NCBI GenBank assembly: GCA_947589355.1
Contig: CANPZC010000004.1
Location: forward strand, 52,905 to 116,904
DNA length: 64,000 nucleotides
From: an uncultured Clostridia bacterium
Lineage (GTDB): Bacteria; Bacillota; Clostridia; Oscillospirales; Ruminococcaceae
Reading direction: 5' to 3'
The position numbers were made by a program, and so were the translations under genes. Below, piece after piece: positions 16,014 through 25,361 of the stretch (its first letter is position 1; every line of letters starts with the position of its first letter). A model generated the notes under the pieces. That model worked only from the letters and a program-made list of their open reading frames with translations, searched no databases and was not told where the DNA came from.

Positions 16014-17642
16014 CTACGCCGCCTTTTGTGCATCTGCGTCTATCTTTCCCACAAAGCGGTAGTATATCTCGATCTGCTGAAACGTCCTGCAGTCACCTGA
16101 CTTTTCCTTGTGGTGAACAACTATCTTTTCAATAAGCTCGTTTAGTATCTCAGCGCTCAGCTCGTTTATGAAAGTGTACTTGTTGATTACGTTCAGAAAC
16201 CTGTCCGAAGCAGCCGACTGCGACTTCAGCTTTTCTATCTCGCCTTTCAGTTTCGGTATCGATGCAAGTATCTCGCTTTCCTCTTTCTCGTAAGAAGCGA
16301 TCATCTGACGGTAGCGGCTTTCTGTTATCTTTTCAAGCGCGTGATCTTCGTACAGCCTGCCAGTTACCCTCTGAATGTCATCGAGCCTGGATAGCTTCTG
16401 CGCCAGCTCATCTTCAAACTGCTTCAGCTTCCTGCCGCCGCTGTCTTGCGACTTGCAGTCAAGGAACTTCATGAATCCTTCCTTGTTTTCGCGGCAGCCG
16501 AATATTATCCTCTGTATGTCGCAGAACACAAGCGTGTACAGCGTGTCGTAGGTGATGTAGTGCGAAGCGCAGTATTCTTTGCCGTGAGTCTTGTACATCC
16601 AGCAGGAGTATGCCCCGTGGTATGTGCCGTCCTTGCGCTTCTTCTGCGAGTATGTAAGAGCGTGACCGCAGTCGGCGCAGTATACAAGCCCTGCAAACAT
16701 CTGAACTTCTCCCGAACTTAGTGTCCGCCGCTTTGATTCAAGCATCTTGTGCGCCTTGTCCCATAGCTCCCGACTTATTATCGCCTCGTGACAGTCGTCC
16801 GCCACTATCCAGTCCTTGCGGTCGTTCTTGACTTTCAGCTTGCTCTTCATCGACTTGTTTCTCTTTTTGCCGTATACCAGCTTGCCGAGATATACCTCGT
16901 TTTCAAGTATCGCGCGGATCGAAGTAACGTGCCAGTCAAACTCTTTCCGCCAGTAGTCCGACTTGAAGTAATCGGGATTGTGAAGATTGAAATACGCAAT
17001 AGGCGTAAGCACCTTTTCTTCCCTGAATATCTTCGCCGTCTTGTTGTACCCCGTACCCTGCGCGGCAAGCTGAAATATCCTGCGCACCACCTCTGCCGCA
17101 GGCTCGTCTACGATAAGATGATGCCTGTCGTTGGGATCGAGCTTGTAACCGAACGGCGGCTTTGAACCTATGAACTGTCCTGCCTTTGCCTTTGCAATTT
17201 TCGCGCTTTTGGTTTTCTTAGATGCCTCTCTCGCGTAGTATTCGTTTATTACGTTGCGCATAGGGAACATCATGTCGTAATCGCTCTGCATCGAGTCGTA
17301 TCCGTCGTCTACCGCTATGAACCTTACGCCCATTTCCTTGAAACGCTCAACGTACATACCCACCTCGATGTACGACCTGCCGAACCTCGACTGATCTTTT
17401 ACTATCACAGCGCCTATAAGTCCGTTTGTAATGTCGTCGTACATTCTCTTGAATGCAGGTCTGTCAAAATTCGTTCCGCTGAAACCGTCGTCATCGTAAA
17501 AATCGTAATCTGTAATAGCGTGGTCTTTGCAGTATTGCTCCAGCAGTATCTTCTGCGAACCTATGCTCACGCTTTCGCCGTAACGTCCGTCGTCCACAGA
17601 TAGCCTGCAATAGAGCGCTGCCTTTTTTGGCTGTATATTCAT
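16014..17642 (-). CDS. Large serine recombinase (TndX/TnpX-like)
   Basis: A 542-residue large serine recombinase. The N-terminal resolvase domain starts with ALYCRLS (catalytic Ser about residue 15) and includes the DQSRFGR region; it is followed by the recombinase domain, a zinc-ribbon region (CADCGHALTYSQ...CWMYKTHGKEYC) and a coiled-coil C-terminus. Such enzymes excise and insert Tn4451/Tn5397-like elements at short GA-centred sites. The start at 17642 follows AAAGGAG by 6 bp. Its 3' end is 63 bp from the tRNA fragment, so it is the likely integrase of this element. Use of a tRNA 3' end is more typical of tyrosine integrases. Confidence 0.92.
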   Translation of the reverse strand: MNIQPKKAALYCRLSVDDGRYGESVSIGSQKILLEQYCKDHAITDYDFYDDDGFSGTNFDRPAFKRMYDDITNGLIGAVIVKDQSRFGRSYIEVGMYVERFKEMGVRFIAVDDGYDSMQSDYDMMFPMRNVINEYYAREASKKTKSAKIAKAKAGQFIGSKPPFGYKLDPNDRHHLIVDEPAAEVVRRIFQLAAQGTGYNKTAKIFREEKVLTPIAYFNLHNPDYFKSDYWRKEFDWHVTSIRAILENEVYLGKLVYGKKRNKSMKSKLKVKNDRKDWIVADDCHEAIISRELWDKAHKMLESKRRTLSSGEVQMFAGLVYCADCGHALTYSQKKRKDGTYHGAYSCWMYKTHGKEYCASHYITYDTLYTLVFCDIQRIIFGCRENKEGFMKFLDCKSQDSGGRKLKQFEDELAQKLSRLDDIQRVTGRLYEDHALEKITESRYRQMIASYEKEESEILASIPKLKGEIEKLKSQSAASDRFLNVINKYTFINELSAEILNELIEKIVVHHKEKSGDCRTFQQIEIYYRFVGKIDADAQKAA

Positions 17643-17762
17643 ATTAACTCCTTTCCCAGCCGGGCACGCCGGTCTTACACGCACAGTATACCACACTGTT
17701 TTGCACAAATCCAGCCCACCCGACTGTTTTTGTAGGACTGCATAAAAAACACAGTCGGTTCT

Positions 17763-18098
17763 TTACATATTCATATTCTGACCCTCGTTTTGCTGCTCGC
17801 TTTCATCGTCAGCGTTTTCACTTCGCGCCAGCCTTGCGACTTCTTCGGTTTCTCTGTATATGCGCTCGATCTCTTTCACGCGCCAGTCTACCACCTCGCC
17901 GACTTCTTCACCCGAATTAACGCTGCGAAGCATGAGGTCTGAAAGCCGCCGCGAGGCATCTTCCTTTCCCACAAACGCCGACCACACTCTGTAAGTTACA
18001 CCGTCAAGCGTAATGTCACTGTACTCGCACTGCGCGCCGCACTGAGGCTCTTCCAGCCCCTCTGCGGTCTTTTCTTTTTCTTTGATTTCCTCTGCCAA
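17763..18098 (-). CDS. TnpW-like transposon protein
   Basis: A small acidic protein (111 residues from the TTG at 18098, or 124 from a TTG at 18137). The middle, SDITLDGVTYRVWSAFVGKE followed by DLMLRSV, resembles the short TnpW proteins often found beside serine recombinases. A perfect AGGAGG eight bases before 18098 supports that start; 18137 lacks one. Function unknown. It lies 120 bp upstream of the recombinase in the same direction and is probably co-transcribed with it. Confidence 0.55.
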   Translation of the reverse strand: MAEEIKEKEKTAEGLEEPQCGAQCEYSDITLDGVTYRVWSAFVGKEDASRRLSDLMLRSVNSGEEVGEVVDWRVKEIERIYRETEEVARLARSENADDESEQQNEGQNMNM

Positions 18099-18137
18099 AT
18101 TATCTGCCTCCTGTTTTATGTATTTTTTAGATTTCAA

Positions 18138-18776
18138 ATTTTATGACTCCCCGTTTCGGGGTATCGTCGGTGTACCCCGTTAAAGGGTATAGCGAAACGC
18201 GATATCCTTTGTTTCTTGCTAAGTACCCGTGAACCGAGGTCGGGGAGTTTTGTGGTTTTGCTTGCAAAATCGAGAACATTGTTCTCGAAACAAAACTCCG
18301 TGGCGGACAAAACAAAATGAAAAGTTCTCTCTTATTATGAGTCCGCCATAATAGCGCTGCCATACAACGCCTCAAAATTCGCACAAAAATCGCATTATTC
18401 ACATCTTACGACACCTCATTTCCTGTGATTTTGGATTTACGACCCCTTTTTTATCTTGCACAAGACCCTCGATTATTCGCGATAAACGGTCGGCTTTGCC
18501 GTCCGAAGTGAGCGCGGCGACACCGCCGCTTTAACTTGCAAATCAACTTGTCTATCTTGTTGGGTCGCAGAATTTACAAGTCCTGTGCAAAATGCCGAGC
18601 CCTATTATTCCATTTTACTCACTTCACTTCTCGCCGCCCAAACGCCCACAATCGCGCGACACGGCGTTTTCATCTTTTTGCGGTTAAACTACCCGACCTC
18701 GGCTACAAAACCGCACACAGCGCATTTCTGCGCGTTTCACGGTCGGATAGTCCACCGGCATTACCACACTCCTTTC
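18138..18776. other. Non-coding region with one nested-palindrome element (18244-18299)
   Basis: No supported gene. Bases 18244-18299 form an outer stem GGAGTTTTGT/ACAAAACTCC enclosing two hairpins: GGTTTTGC-TT-GCAAAATC (18254-18271) and GAGAACA-T-TGTTCTC (18272-18286). It has the same design as the modules at 34803-35253. Other short inverted repeats (around 18148-18190) may belong to an origin or transfer site; I could not identify one. Confidence 0.7.
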
Positions 18777-20048
18777 TTACCGCTTGTTTTTAGCTTTGCG
18801 CCTCGCTTTTCTTCGCGCCCCTTTCTTGCTTTTTGATTTTGAGCCTCTTGACTTTCGCGGCTTGTTTCCACCTTTATCTTTGCGAGATTTTTCCGAAGTT
18901 TTACCGTCACCCAAATCGGTTTTACCGTCACTGTTTTGAAGGTTACCGTCACCCTCTGAAATTTTGCCGTTTTCAGAAAATCCAGTGTTTTCAATGTTTT
19001 TTAGAGGTTCGGCTTCTCGAACAGTGACGGTAGGGTCAGTAACTTTCAACTGCGCAGGTATAAGTTTTTTACCGTCACTGCCGTCACTGTCGGCAATGTA
19101 TGACAGCTTCAAAATTCGCTGTCCGTTGCTCCGTTTGTGCTCGAACGAGACACCATAGCCGTGCAATTCGTATGCGTGCCTGAACAGTTCTCTTGTCACA
19201 CGATTCGGAAAATACTCGCCGCCAAAACTGCCTTTTAGCTTTTCACACAACTCCGTCGCCGAGCCTTTGAACGTCTGAATGTTCATCATCAGATCATGTA
19301 TCGCGAAAGGGAAACGGTCAACAGGCTTTTCAATTTGCTCGTCCGTTACGACCCACCTGCATTCGTTCCTTTCAAGGTGTATCTCTGCTTCCCGAATGTC
19401 ACGCCCTGTTGCGAACAGCTTTGCGCTACTGCTTGTCCGCTTCGATTTCATCAGTACCAGACTTCCGTCCACACAACCGCTTATCCCCGTCGTACCTGAG
19501 ATCATATTGAACGGATCAGAGTCGCGATTCTTTCTCGTGTGGTGAACGATCAGTATGCAGATGTTCAGCTTCTCCGCAAGCCTTTTCAGAACAGCCAGTT
19601 CAGCATAATCTGAACCATATCGGTATTCTTCGTCAGTCTTGATTTTCTGTAGAGTGTCGATCGCGACTATCTTCAAATCTGAATGAGCGTTTTTGAAGTT
19701 TTCGATCTGTTCTTCCAACCCGTTTCCGATACTCTCCGCCAGTACCGAGAAGTACAAACTTTCGGACGGTTCATCGGTCAGCTCGTATAGCCTGTTTTGT
19801 ATCCGCGAGTAGCTGTCCTCTAAGCACAGGTATAGCGCCGAACCTTGCGTGGTCGTCCTGCCTAGAACAGATTCCCCCTTTGCTATAGACAGGCACATAT
19901 CCAGCACCAGCCACGACTTGCCAACTTTCGGCGCACCGGCTAGTATGTACAACCCCTGCGCCAGCAAGCCGTCCACCACAAACTCAATGGGCTTGTAAAC
20001 GGTCGTCATGATCTCCTCGCAAGATTTTGTTTTCAATTCATTTTTCAT
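18777..20048 (-). CDS. RepA-type RecA-fold ATPase/helicase
   Basis: A 423-residue protein. Walker A GAPKVGKS is near residue 43, Walker B (LKIVAIDTLQ) near 138, and LIVHHTRKNRDSD completes a hexameric RepA/DnaB-like ATPase (AAA_25 type), used by plasmids and mobile elements to start replication. Residues about 340-423 form a low-complexity basic tail with 7-residue repeats ([GS]DGKTxx) and a Lys/Arg-rich end that may bind DNA. The start at 20048 follows GGGGGTGATGAA; 34 upstream codons lack a ribosome binding site. The gene lies directly downstream of the 132-bp repeats. No typical Rep initiator with a winged helix is present. Confidence 0.8.
   Translation of the reverse strand: MKNELKTKSCEEIMTTVYKPIEFVVDGLLAQGLYILAGAPKVGKSWLVLDMCLSIAKGESVLGRTTTQGSALYLCLEDSYSRIQNRLYELTDEPSESLYFSVLAESIGNGLEEQIENFKNAHSDLKIVAIDTLQKIKTDEEYRYGSDYAELAVLKRLAEKLNICILIVHHTRKNRDSDPFNMISGTTGISGCVDGSLVLMKSKRTSSSAKLFATGRDIREAEIHLERNECRWVVTDEQIEKPVDRFPFAIHDLMMNIQTFKGSATELCEKLKGSFGGEYFPNRVTRELFRHAYELHGYGVSFEHKRSNGQRILKLSYIADSDGSDGKKLIPAQLKVTDPTVTVREAEPLKNIENTGFSENGKISEGDGNLQNSDGKTDLGDGKTSEKSRKDKGGNKPRKSRGSKSKSKKGARRKARRKAKNKR
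18898..18963 (+). repeat. 21-bp iteron-like repeats inside the ATPase gene
   Basis: ACCGTCAC occurs at 18903-18910, 18924-18931 and 18945-18952, exactly 21 bp apart, each within TTACCGTCAC; a weaker fourth copy (TTTTGCCGTT) follows. Further ACCGTCAC copies occur in inverted and direct orientation near 19021-19090. They encode the protein's GDGN/SDGK/GDGK repeats. The two-helical-turn spacing is what initiator-binding iterons show. Confidence 0.6.
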
Positions 20049-20075
20049 TTCATCACCCCCTTTCAGCGCCCTTAC

Positions 20076-20736
20076 ACTTGTATAGGAAGAAAAATCGCGT
20101 TTTGAACAACTTTTTTTGCAAAAAATTTTTATTTTCGTATGCCTGCACAAATTTCATGACTACTGTTTTAGCTATTTTTACAACTGTTGTCCAAAATATT
20201 TTCTTCTACTTGTATAAGGGAAGATGTGAGCGTTTTGCTACCCCTAATTTTTCAAATTTCATAAAATTTCGTATGGTTGCATAATTTCTCAAGTGCTAAT
20301 TTGGTTATTTTCACATCTGCTGGTCGATTCTATCTCCCTCTACTTGTATAAGGGAAGATGTCGACCATTTAACAACCCTCAAAATTGAATTTGTAACTTA
20401 TTTTGTAGAGCTGCACAAATTCGCATATCTAGTTTTATGATTTTTGACAGCATTTCGCTTCTTTCCCCTTTACTCGTATAGGGGTATTTGCAAGGCTTTT
20501 GATACCCACAAAAATGAAATTTAAATCTAATTTCGTATGTCTGCACGAATCCGAACACTTCATTTTGTACATTTTCACAACGACTGCTCAGAGGTTCTCT
20601 TTCTACTTGTATAGGGTAAGATGTGAGCGTTTTGTTACCCCTATTTTTTCAAATTTCATAAAATTTCGTATGTCTGCACAATTTTGCAGGCTCTGTTTTA
20701 GATGTTTTTACAACTTGCTGCTCGCATTTTCCTTTT
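20076..20736. repeat. Five tandem ~132-bp non-coding repeats
   Basis: Units start with ACT[T/C]GTATA at 20076, 20208, 20342, 20472 and 20605 (steps 132, 134, 130, 133). Conserved blocks are ACTTGTATAAGGG..GATGTGAGCGTTTTG, TTTCGTATG..TGCACAA and TTTTTACAAC..CTGCT. After the first block an inverted repeat closes a loop of about 16 bases: GGGTAA/TTACCC in the last unit, GGGTAT/ATACCC in the fourth, GGGAAG/CTACCC in the second, so pairing bases change together. No ORF is conserved between units. They sit just upstream of the minus-strand RepA-type gene, suggesting an origin, a partition site or tandem small RNAs. Confidence 0.85.
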
Positions 20737-20756
20737 TGCCATATGACAAAAAACAA

Positions 20757-20795
20757 AAAGCCCATACAGAAATTCATCTGTATGAGCTTTGTAGT
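20757..20795 (+). terminator. Terminator-like hairpin
   Basis: AAAGCCCATACAGA/TCTGTATGAGCTTT around AATTCA, a near copy of the hairpin at 13465-13498. It separates the repeat array from the 300-bp AT-rich region before the methylase gene, in which only an imperfect inverted repeat (TGACATTATT/AATAATGATGTCA, about 20979-21008) was seen. Confidence 0.6.
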
Positions 20796-21107
20796 ATTTA
20801 TTGTTAGTCAGTACACACTTACCTTGTAGATACACCGCTTACTTTGAACAGTTTTTTCAGCCTTGAAGCGCAAAGAAAGCGCTTTTTTGCCCAATGATCG
20901 CACATCACCACTTTTGCGGTATCCGTTCATAATAGTAACCTTATCTACTGTGGATAGGTGCTGTTGTCATGCCGATGTTTGACATTATTTTTATTTAATA
21001 ATGATGTCATTCATTTTGCATGACATGATTTATATATTTTTCTTGAATAATTTATTGTTTATATTTGCTAAAGCAACTATGTATTTTTTATTAAAATCGC
21101 TGAAACA

Positions 21108-21148
21108 ATTCGCAAGATATTGCGAATTTAGTTGCATTATGGTATAAT
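21108..21148 (+). promoter_or_regulatory. Promoter with 20-bp palindromic operator for the R-M genes
   Basis: TTGCGA (21120-21125), 17 bp, TATAAT (21143-21148). The perfect inverted repeat ATTCGCAA-GATA-TTGCGAAT (21108-21127) covers the -35 box. The first gene product carries a Cro/C1-type HTH, so self-repression through this site is likely. Confidence 0.75.
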
Positions 21149-21181
21149 CGTTTTAAGGATATTCAAAGGGATGATTGTATT

Positions 21182-22417
21182 ATGTCTGTTACATATGAAG
21201 GTCTATGGCGAATGCTATCATATCGAAATGTCAGCGCAGCCGACTTACGGAAAGTTACCGGTATTGCTCCCAATACAATGACTAAGCTGAAAAGAAATGA
21301 AGATGTTGCTCTTTCTATTTTAGGAAAAATCTGCTCCCTTTTAGAATGCGATTATGGCGATATAGTAAGCTATGTTTCTGATGAAAGCATGGCTTCAGAT
21401 GATATATCATCATTTGGCATTAACAATAGACGCTATTTAGGGAACAAATATAAGCTGCTCCCCTTTATAACCGAAATTGTCAATAGCCATTGCAGCGGCA
21501 TTTCATCTGTGGCAGATATTTTTTCCGGAACAGGCGCAGTCGCTTCTGCTTTCACTGATAAGCAGATTATTACGAATGACTTGATGTACAGCAATTATAT
21601 CTGTAATTACGCTTGGTTTGGCAGCCAGTTGTTTGACCGTTCAAAGGTTATAAAAATCATTTCAAAATATAATAACATGGTCGTGAACGAAAACAATTAT
21701 ATGACAGAAAACTTTTCTGATACATACTTCAGCAAATCCGATTGCGCTAAAATAGGTTATATCCGTGAAAATATTGAAACTTTATATTACCAGCACAAGA
21801 TAAATGACAGAGAGAAAGCGTTGCTTATAATGTCTTTGATATATGCTATGGATAAAATTGCAAATACTTGCGGTCATTACGATGCCTATATTCAGAATGC
21901 AATTTTTGATAAACATCTCAAGCTGTCAATGCCAAACGTAAACTCTCTTAACAATCCGCTGAATCAATGTTATAACGAAGATGCTAATGAACTAGTTGAA
22001 CATATTTATGCCGACCTTGTTTATATTGATCCGCCTTATAATTCAAGACAATACTGTGATGCATATCATTTGTTGGAGAATGTAGCAAAATGGGAAAAGC
22101 CTGACGTGTTTGGTGTTGCAAAAAAGATGGACAGATCGGCTATGAAGAGCAGATATTGCACAAGAACAGCAGAAAAAGCCTTTAGGGAACTTGTTGAAAG
22201 AATCAATGCAAAATATATTTTATTTTCCTATAATAATATGGCGAATAAAGGCAATGATCGTTCTAATGCAAAAATTACTGATGAAGCAATTGTAGACATT
22301 CTAAGTCAAAAGGGTTCTGTTCAGGTTTTTGAAGAAAGTTACAAGGCTTTTTCGACTGGAAAATCTGATATAAAGGATAACGCCGAACGCTTATTCTTAT
22401 GTGTTTGTAATAGGTGA
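21182..22417 (+). CDS. HTH-fused adenine-N6 DNA methyltransferase (M1 of AlwI-like system)
   Basis: A 411-residue protein. Residues 1-70 are a Cro/C1-type helix-turn-helix (LRKVTGIAPNTMTKLKRN). The rest is a D12-class adenine methyltransferase with motif I VADIFSGTGAVA near 117 and motif IV D283-P-P-Y286. The following gene is a second adenine methylase and the third an AlwI-family nuclease; AlwI-type systems need two m6A enzymes because GGATC is asymmetric, so this probably modifies one strand of such a site. The HTH and the palindrome on its promoter suggest it also sets its own expression. The stop overlaps the region of the next start. Confidence 0.85.
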   Translation: MSVTYEGLWRMLSYRNVSAADLRKVTGIAPNTMTKLKRNEDVALSILGKICSLLECDYGDIVSYVSDESMASDDISSFGINNRRYLGNKYKLLPFITEIVNSHCSGISSVADIFSGTGAVASAFTDKQIITNDLMYSNYICNYAWFGSQLFDRSKVIKIISKYNNMVVNENNYMTENFSDTYFSKSDCAKIGYIRENIETLYYQHKINDREKALLIMSLIYAMDKIANTCGHYDAYIQNAIFDKHLKLSMPNVNSLNNPLNQCYNEDANELVEHIYADLVYIDPPYNSRQYCDAYHLLENVAKWEKPDVFGVAKKMDRSAMKSRYCTRTAEKAFRELVERINAKYILFSYNNMANKGNDRSNAKITDEAIVDILSQKGSVQVFEESYKAFSTGKSDIKDNAERLFLCVCNR

Positions 22418-22425
22418 TAGTGCTT

Positions 22426-23337
22426 ATGATTCAATCTCCACTCAATTATACGGGAGGAAAATACAAATTACTTCCTCAGATCCTCCCGCTATTTCCAGCT
22501 GATATAGAAACATTCGTTGATTTATTCTGCGGCGGATGTAATGTCGGTATAAATGTAAAAGCTCAAAAGCATATTTATAACGATACTAATAGGTACTTGT
22601 TATATCTTTATAATACCTTAAAAAATAACGATATAGATGTCACGCTTGAGACTATATATGGCATTATTGATAAGTATGGGCTTTCTCTTGTCAGCAAATA
22701 CGGATATGACTATTATGGCTGTGACAGCAGTAGTGGTCTGGGTAATTATAATAAAGATAAATTCCTTAAAATGCGCGATGATTTTAATCACAATACGGCT
22801 GAAGACTATTATTACTATACGTTGCTGTATGTAATGATAGTGTATTCTTTTAACAATCAGATCAGATTCAACAGTAGTGGTGAATTTAATCTTCCTGTTG
22901 GGAAGCGAGATTTTAACATCAGTATGGAAAACAAACTTGTGAGTTTTATTAATGTTATTAAAACGCAGGATTCACATTTTTCGTGTCTTGATTTTACCGA
23001 CTTTGATATTTCTTTATTGACAGAAAAAGATTTTGTTTACATGGATCCTCCTTATCTTATTACTTGCGCTACCTATAATGAGCAAGATGGTTGGAATGCT
23101 GATAAAGAAAGACAGCTGTTAGACTTTATAGATCATCTTACGGAATTTAAAATAAGATGTGCATTATCAAATGTTCTTAGAAGTAAGGGGAAAGAGAACT
23201 CCATACTTATTGAATGGCTTGAAAGAAATAAGAGTAAATATGTAGTTCATCAGCTTGATTATAGCTATGCTAATTCAAATTATCATACAAAAGATAAAAT
23301 CGGAAGATCAGAAGAAGTTCTTATTACAAATTATTAA
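22426..23337 (+). CDS. Dam-like adenine-N6 DNA methyltransferase (M2)
   Basis: A 303-residue D12-class adenine methyltransferase: N-terminal PLNYTGGKYKLLPQI, motif I FVDLFCGG and motif IV D207-P-P-Y210. It resembles the DpnM/Dam family that modifies GATC-type sites. The ATG at 22426 follows AGGTGA by 8 bp; a GTG at 22414 in the same frame would overlap the first methylase. It sits 8 bp after M1 and 12 bp before the nuclease frame, in one operon. Its target is inferred from the neighbouring AlwI-like nuclease. Confidence 0.85.
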   Translation: MIQSPLNYTGGKYKLLPQILPLFPADIETFVDLFCGGCNVGINVKAQKHIYNDTNRYLLYLYNTLKNNDIDVTLETIYGIIDKYGLSLVSKYGYDYYGCDSSSGLGNYNKDKFLKMRDDFNHNTAEDYYYYTLLYVMIVYSFNNQIRFNSSGEFNLPVGKRDFNISMENKLVSFINVIKTQDSHFSCLDFTDFDISLLTEKDFVYMDPPYLITCATYNEQDGWNADKERQLLDFIDHLTEFKIRCALSNVLRSKGKENSILIEWLERNKSKYVVHQLDYSYANSNYHTKDKIGRSEEVLITNY

Positions 23338-23349
23338 TGAGGTGATTTT

Positions 23350-25157
23350 ATGGAGCAACTTTGGAGCATGAGTACCACGATAAGAGAAGCAGAGCGTATT
23401 GTTGGTTTTCTTCAGACTGCTGCAGAAATTGAAGGCAAAGTGTGGAACGATGAAACACAAGCAAAGTTTCAAGTTTTGCTTGTGAAAAATCGTCAATACC
23501 TTTGTGATCCGGATAATAAACAAATTTATAACCGCTTAAATGATGAGCAATGCGAACTGCTAAGAGATAAGTCAATAAAAATGACTTATGAACAAGCTGA
23601 GGGAATTATCAAAGCCAAGAATTATGTAGGTGGACCTGCAATGAGGGGCAGACAATCAATGTCTCCTTTATATAAGCTGGGATTAGTATATATATAATTG
23701 ATGAAAAGGTAAAGATTACGGATGTTGGTCGAAGATTATTAAATGAAGAGATCAATTTTGGCGATTTTATGTTGGATGCAATGTTAAAATTTCAATATCC
23801 GAATCCCGAAGAAAGCAGTTATAAGACGTGGAATACTAAACCTTTTATTAATACTCTGAGGCTGATTAAAAAGGTTAATGATTTGTGCGTTGCAGAGAAT
23901 ATAACACCTAAAGGTATTACTAGGATTGAATTCGGGATTTTTGTCTTGTCAATGCGAAGTTTTAATGATGTAGATAAAACAGCAGCGGATATACTCAAAT
24001 TCCGCAAGGAATATAATTCTTTTTCATCGGATGAAGAGCGTGAGCAGTATAGATGCGAATTTATAAACACATATTTGGCGGATTTTAAAAACCCGGAAAA
24101 GAACACATCTGAATATACTGATAATATGATTCGGTATATGCGTTTGACAAAATACATTTATATTCGTGGCAAGTATGCCTATACATACGTTGACCTTGAA
24201 CCAAGACGCATGATAGAGATCGATTCTATTTTAAAAGCCGATGACGGTCAGGCTGCTGATTATAGTATAGACGATTGGCACAATTATATGGGAACATACG
24301 GTGCGTATCCGTTGCCATTTGAAACAATTGATAAACTTACAAAGATTCTTTCTGATATAGACATAGAGATCGCAAATATTGAAGATAAGTTGGGAATGAC
24401 TCATACTACTTCGGCAAAATGTGTTACCAGAGAAGAACTGAAAGCGGAGATTGATAACAGGCGAGCATATCGTACTCGCTTGCAAAACCTTGAAATAAAG
24501 GCTGATTATCATAATAATACGAATAAGATTGATGAGACTATTATAGCGCTTAATAATATTCTCACTCACAATAAGACTAAACTTGTAAAAAAATATTCTG
24601 TAGAATTAGAGAAGTGGGCTCATATTGCACTAAATATTATAAATGATAGTAAGTTTATTAAGCCTAATGCACCTGTTGGCGATGATAATGAACCGACTTA
24701 CACCGCGCCAAACGGTGTGCCTGATATTGAGTGCTTCTATGAGCAATTCAATGCGATTTGTGAAGTAACGATGCTGACATCACGGGATCAGTGGTATAAC
24801 GAGGGTCAGCCGGTAATGCGACACTTAAGAACTTTTGAGAATCAATTTGAAAAGGATAGTTATTGCTTATTCATTGCTCCGAGATTGCATCAAGATACCG
24901 TCAATACTTTCTATTTTGCTACTAAGTATGAATATGAGGGCAAAAAGCAGAGAATATTGCCGATAACAATATCACAGCTTATCAAAATTTTGCAAACTAT
25001 TAAAGAGATGACAGACAAACACAAAAAATTTACTCATAATGATTTGTTGCGATTTTATGACGAGTGTGTAGATATGAGTGAGGTATCAGATTCTACGGTA
25101 TGGCTTGATCATATTAAAGGAAGCCTGAATAGCTGGACAACTGAATTATGCAAATAG
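23350..25157 (+). pseudogene. AlwI-family type II restriction endonuclease, frameshifted at a (TA)5 tract
   Basis: Two frames together give one protein of about 600 residues. Frame 1 (23350-23697, 115 residues) starts MEQLWSMSTTIREAERI and holds the conserved MRGRQSMSPLYKLGLVYI. It stops at 23695-23697 inside TATATATATAA (23687-23697). Frame 2 continues exactly there with IIDEKVKITDVGRRLLNEE and runs to 25157 (KPFINTL, FGIFVLSM and so on). Removing one TA unit joins the frames, so this looks like a slipped dinucleotide tract that switches the nuclease off. AlwI-type enzymes cut near GGATC. The methylases upstream are intact. The start at 23350 follows GAGGTGA. A sequencing error is possible but less usual at dinucleotides. 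Confidence 0.8.
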
Positions 25158-25274
25158 TCTTGTATATAGTTCTGTATCCCTAATAACTTAATAATATACA
25201 GGACTTATTCTAATAAAGATTCAAAGTACAAATTGATCCAACAACATATGAATAGTAGATTCAATTGATTGAGT

Positions 25275-25326
25275 GTAATTATTTGTACACAAATTGCTTG
25301 AAATATCAGCAGAATTATAGTATAAT
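25275..25326 (+). promoter_or_regulatory. Promoter of the zinc-ribbon operon with shared 16-bp motif
   Basis: TTGAAA (25298-25303), 17 bp, TATAAT (25321-25326). GTAATTATTTGTACAC at 25275-25290 ends 7 bp before the -35 box, exactly as in the mcrBC promoter at 4299-4350. Confidence 0.7.
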
Positions 25327-25361
25327 ATAAATAGAAATTGTATGCCATAAGGAGGAGATTT

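Noticed and set aside
18536..18836. Plus-strand open frames in the region left of the RepA-type gene
   Set aside because: No ribosome binding site, no recognisable domain, and they run into the minus-strand ATPase gene.
20027..20807. Open frames over the 132-bp repeats
   Set aside because: They differ from unit to unit and have no start signals; the conserved parts are structural, not coding.
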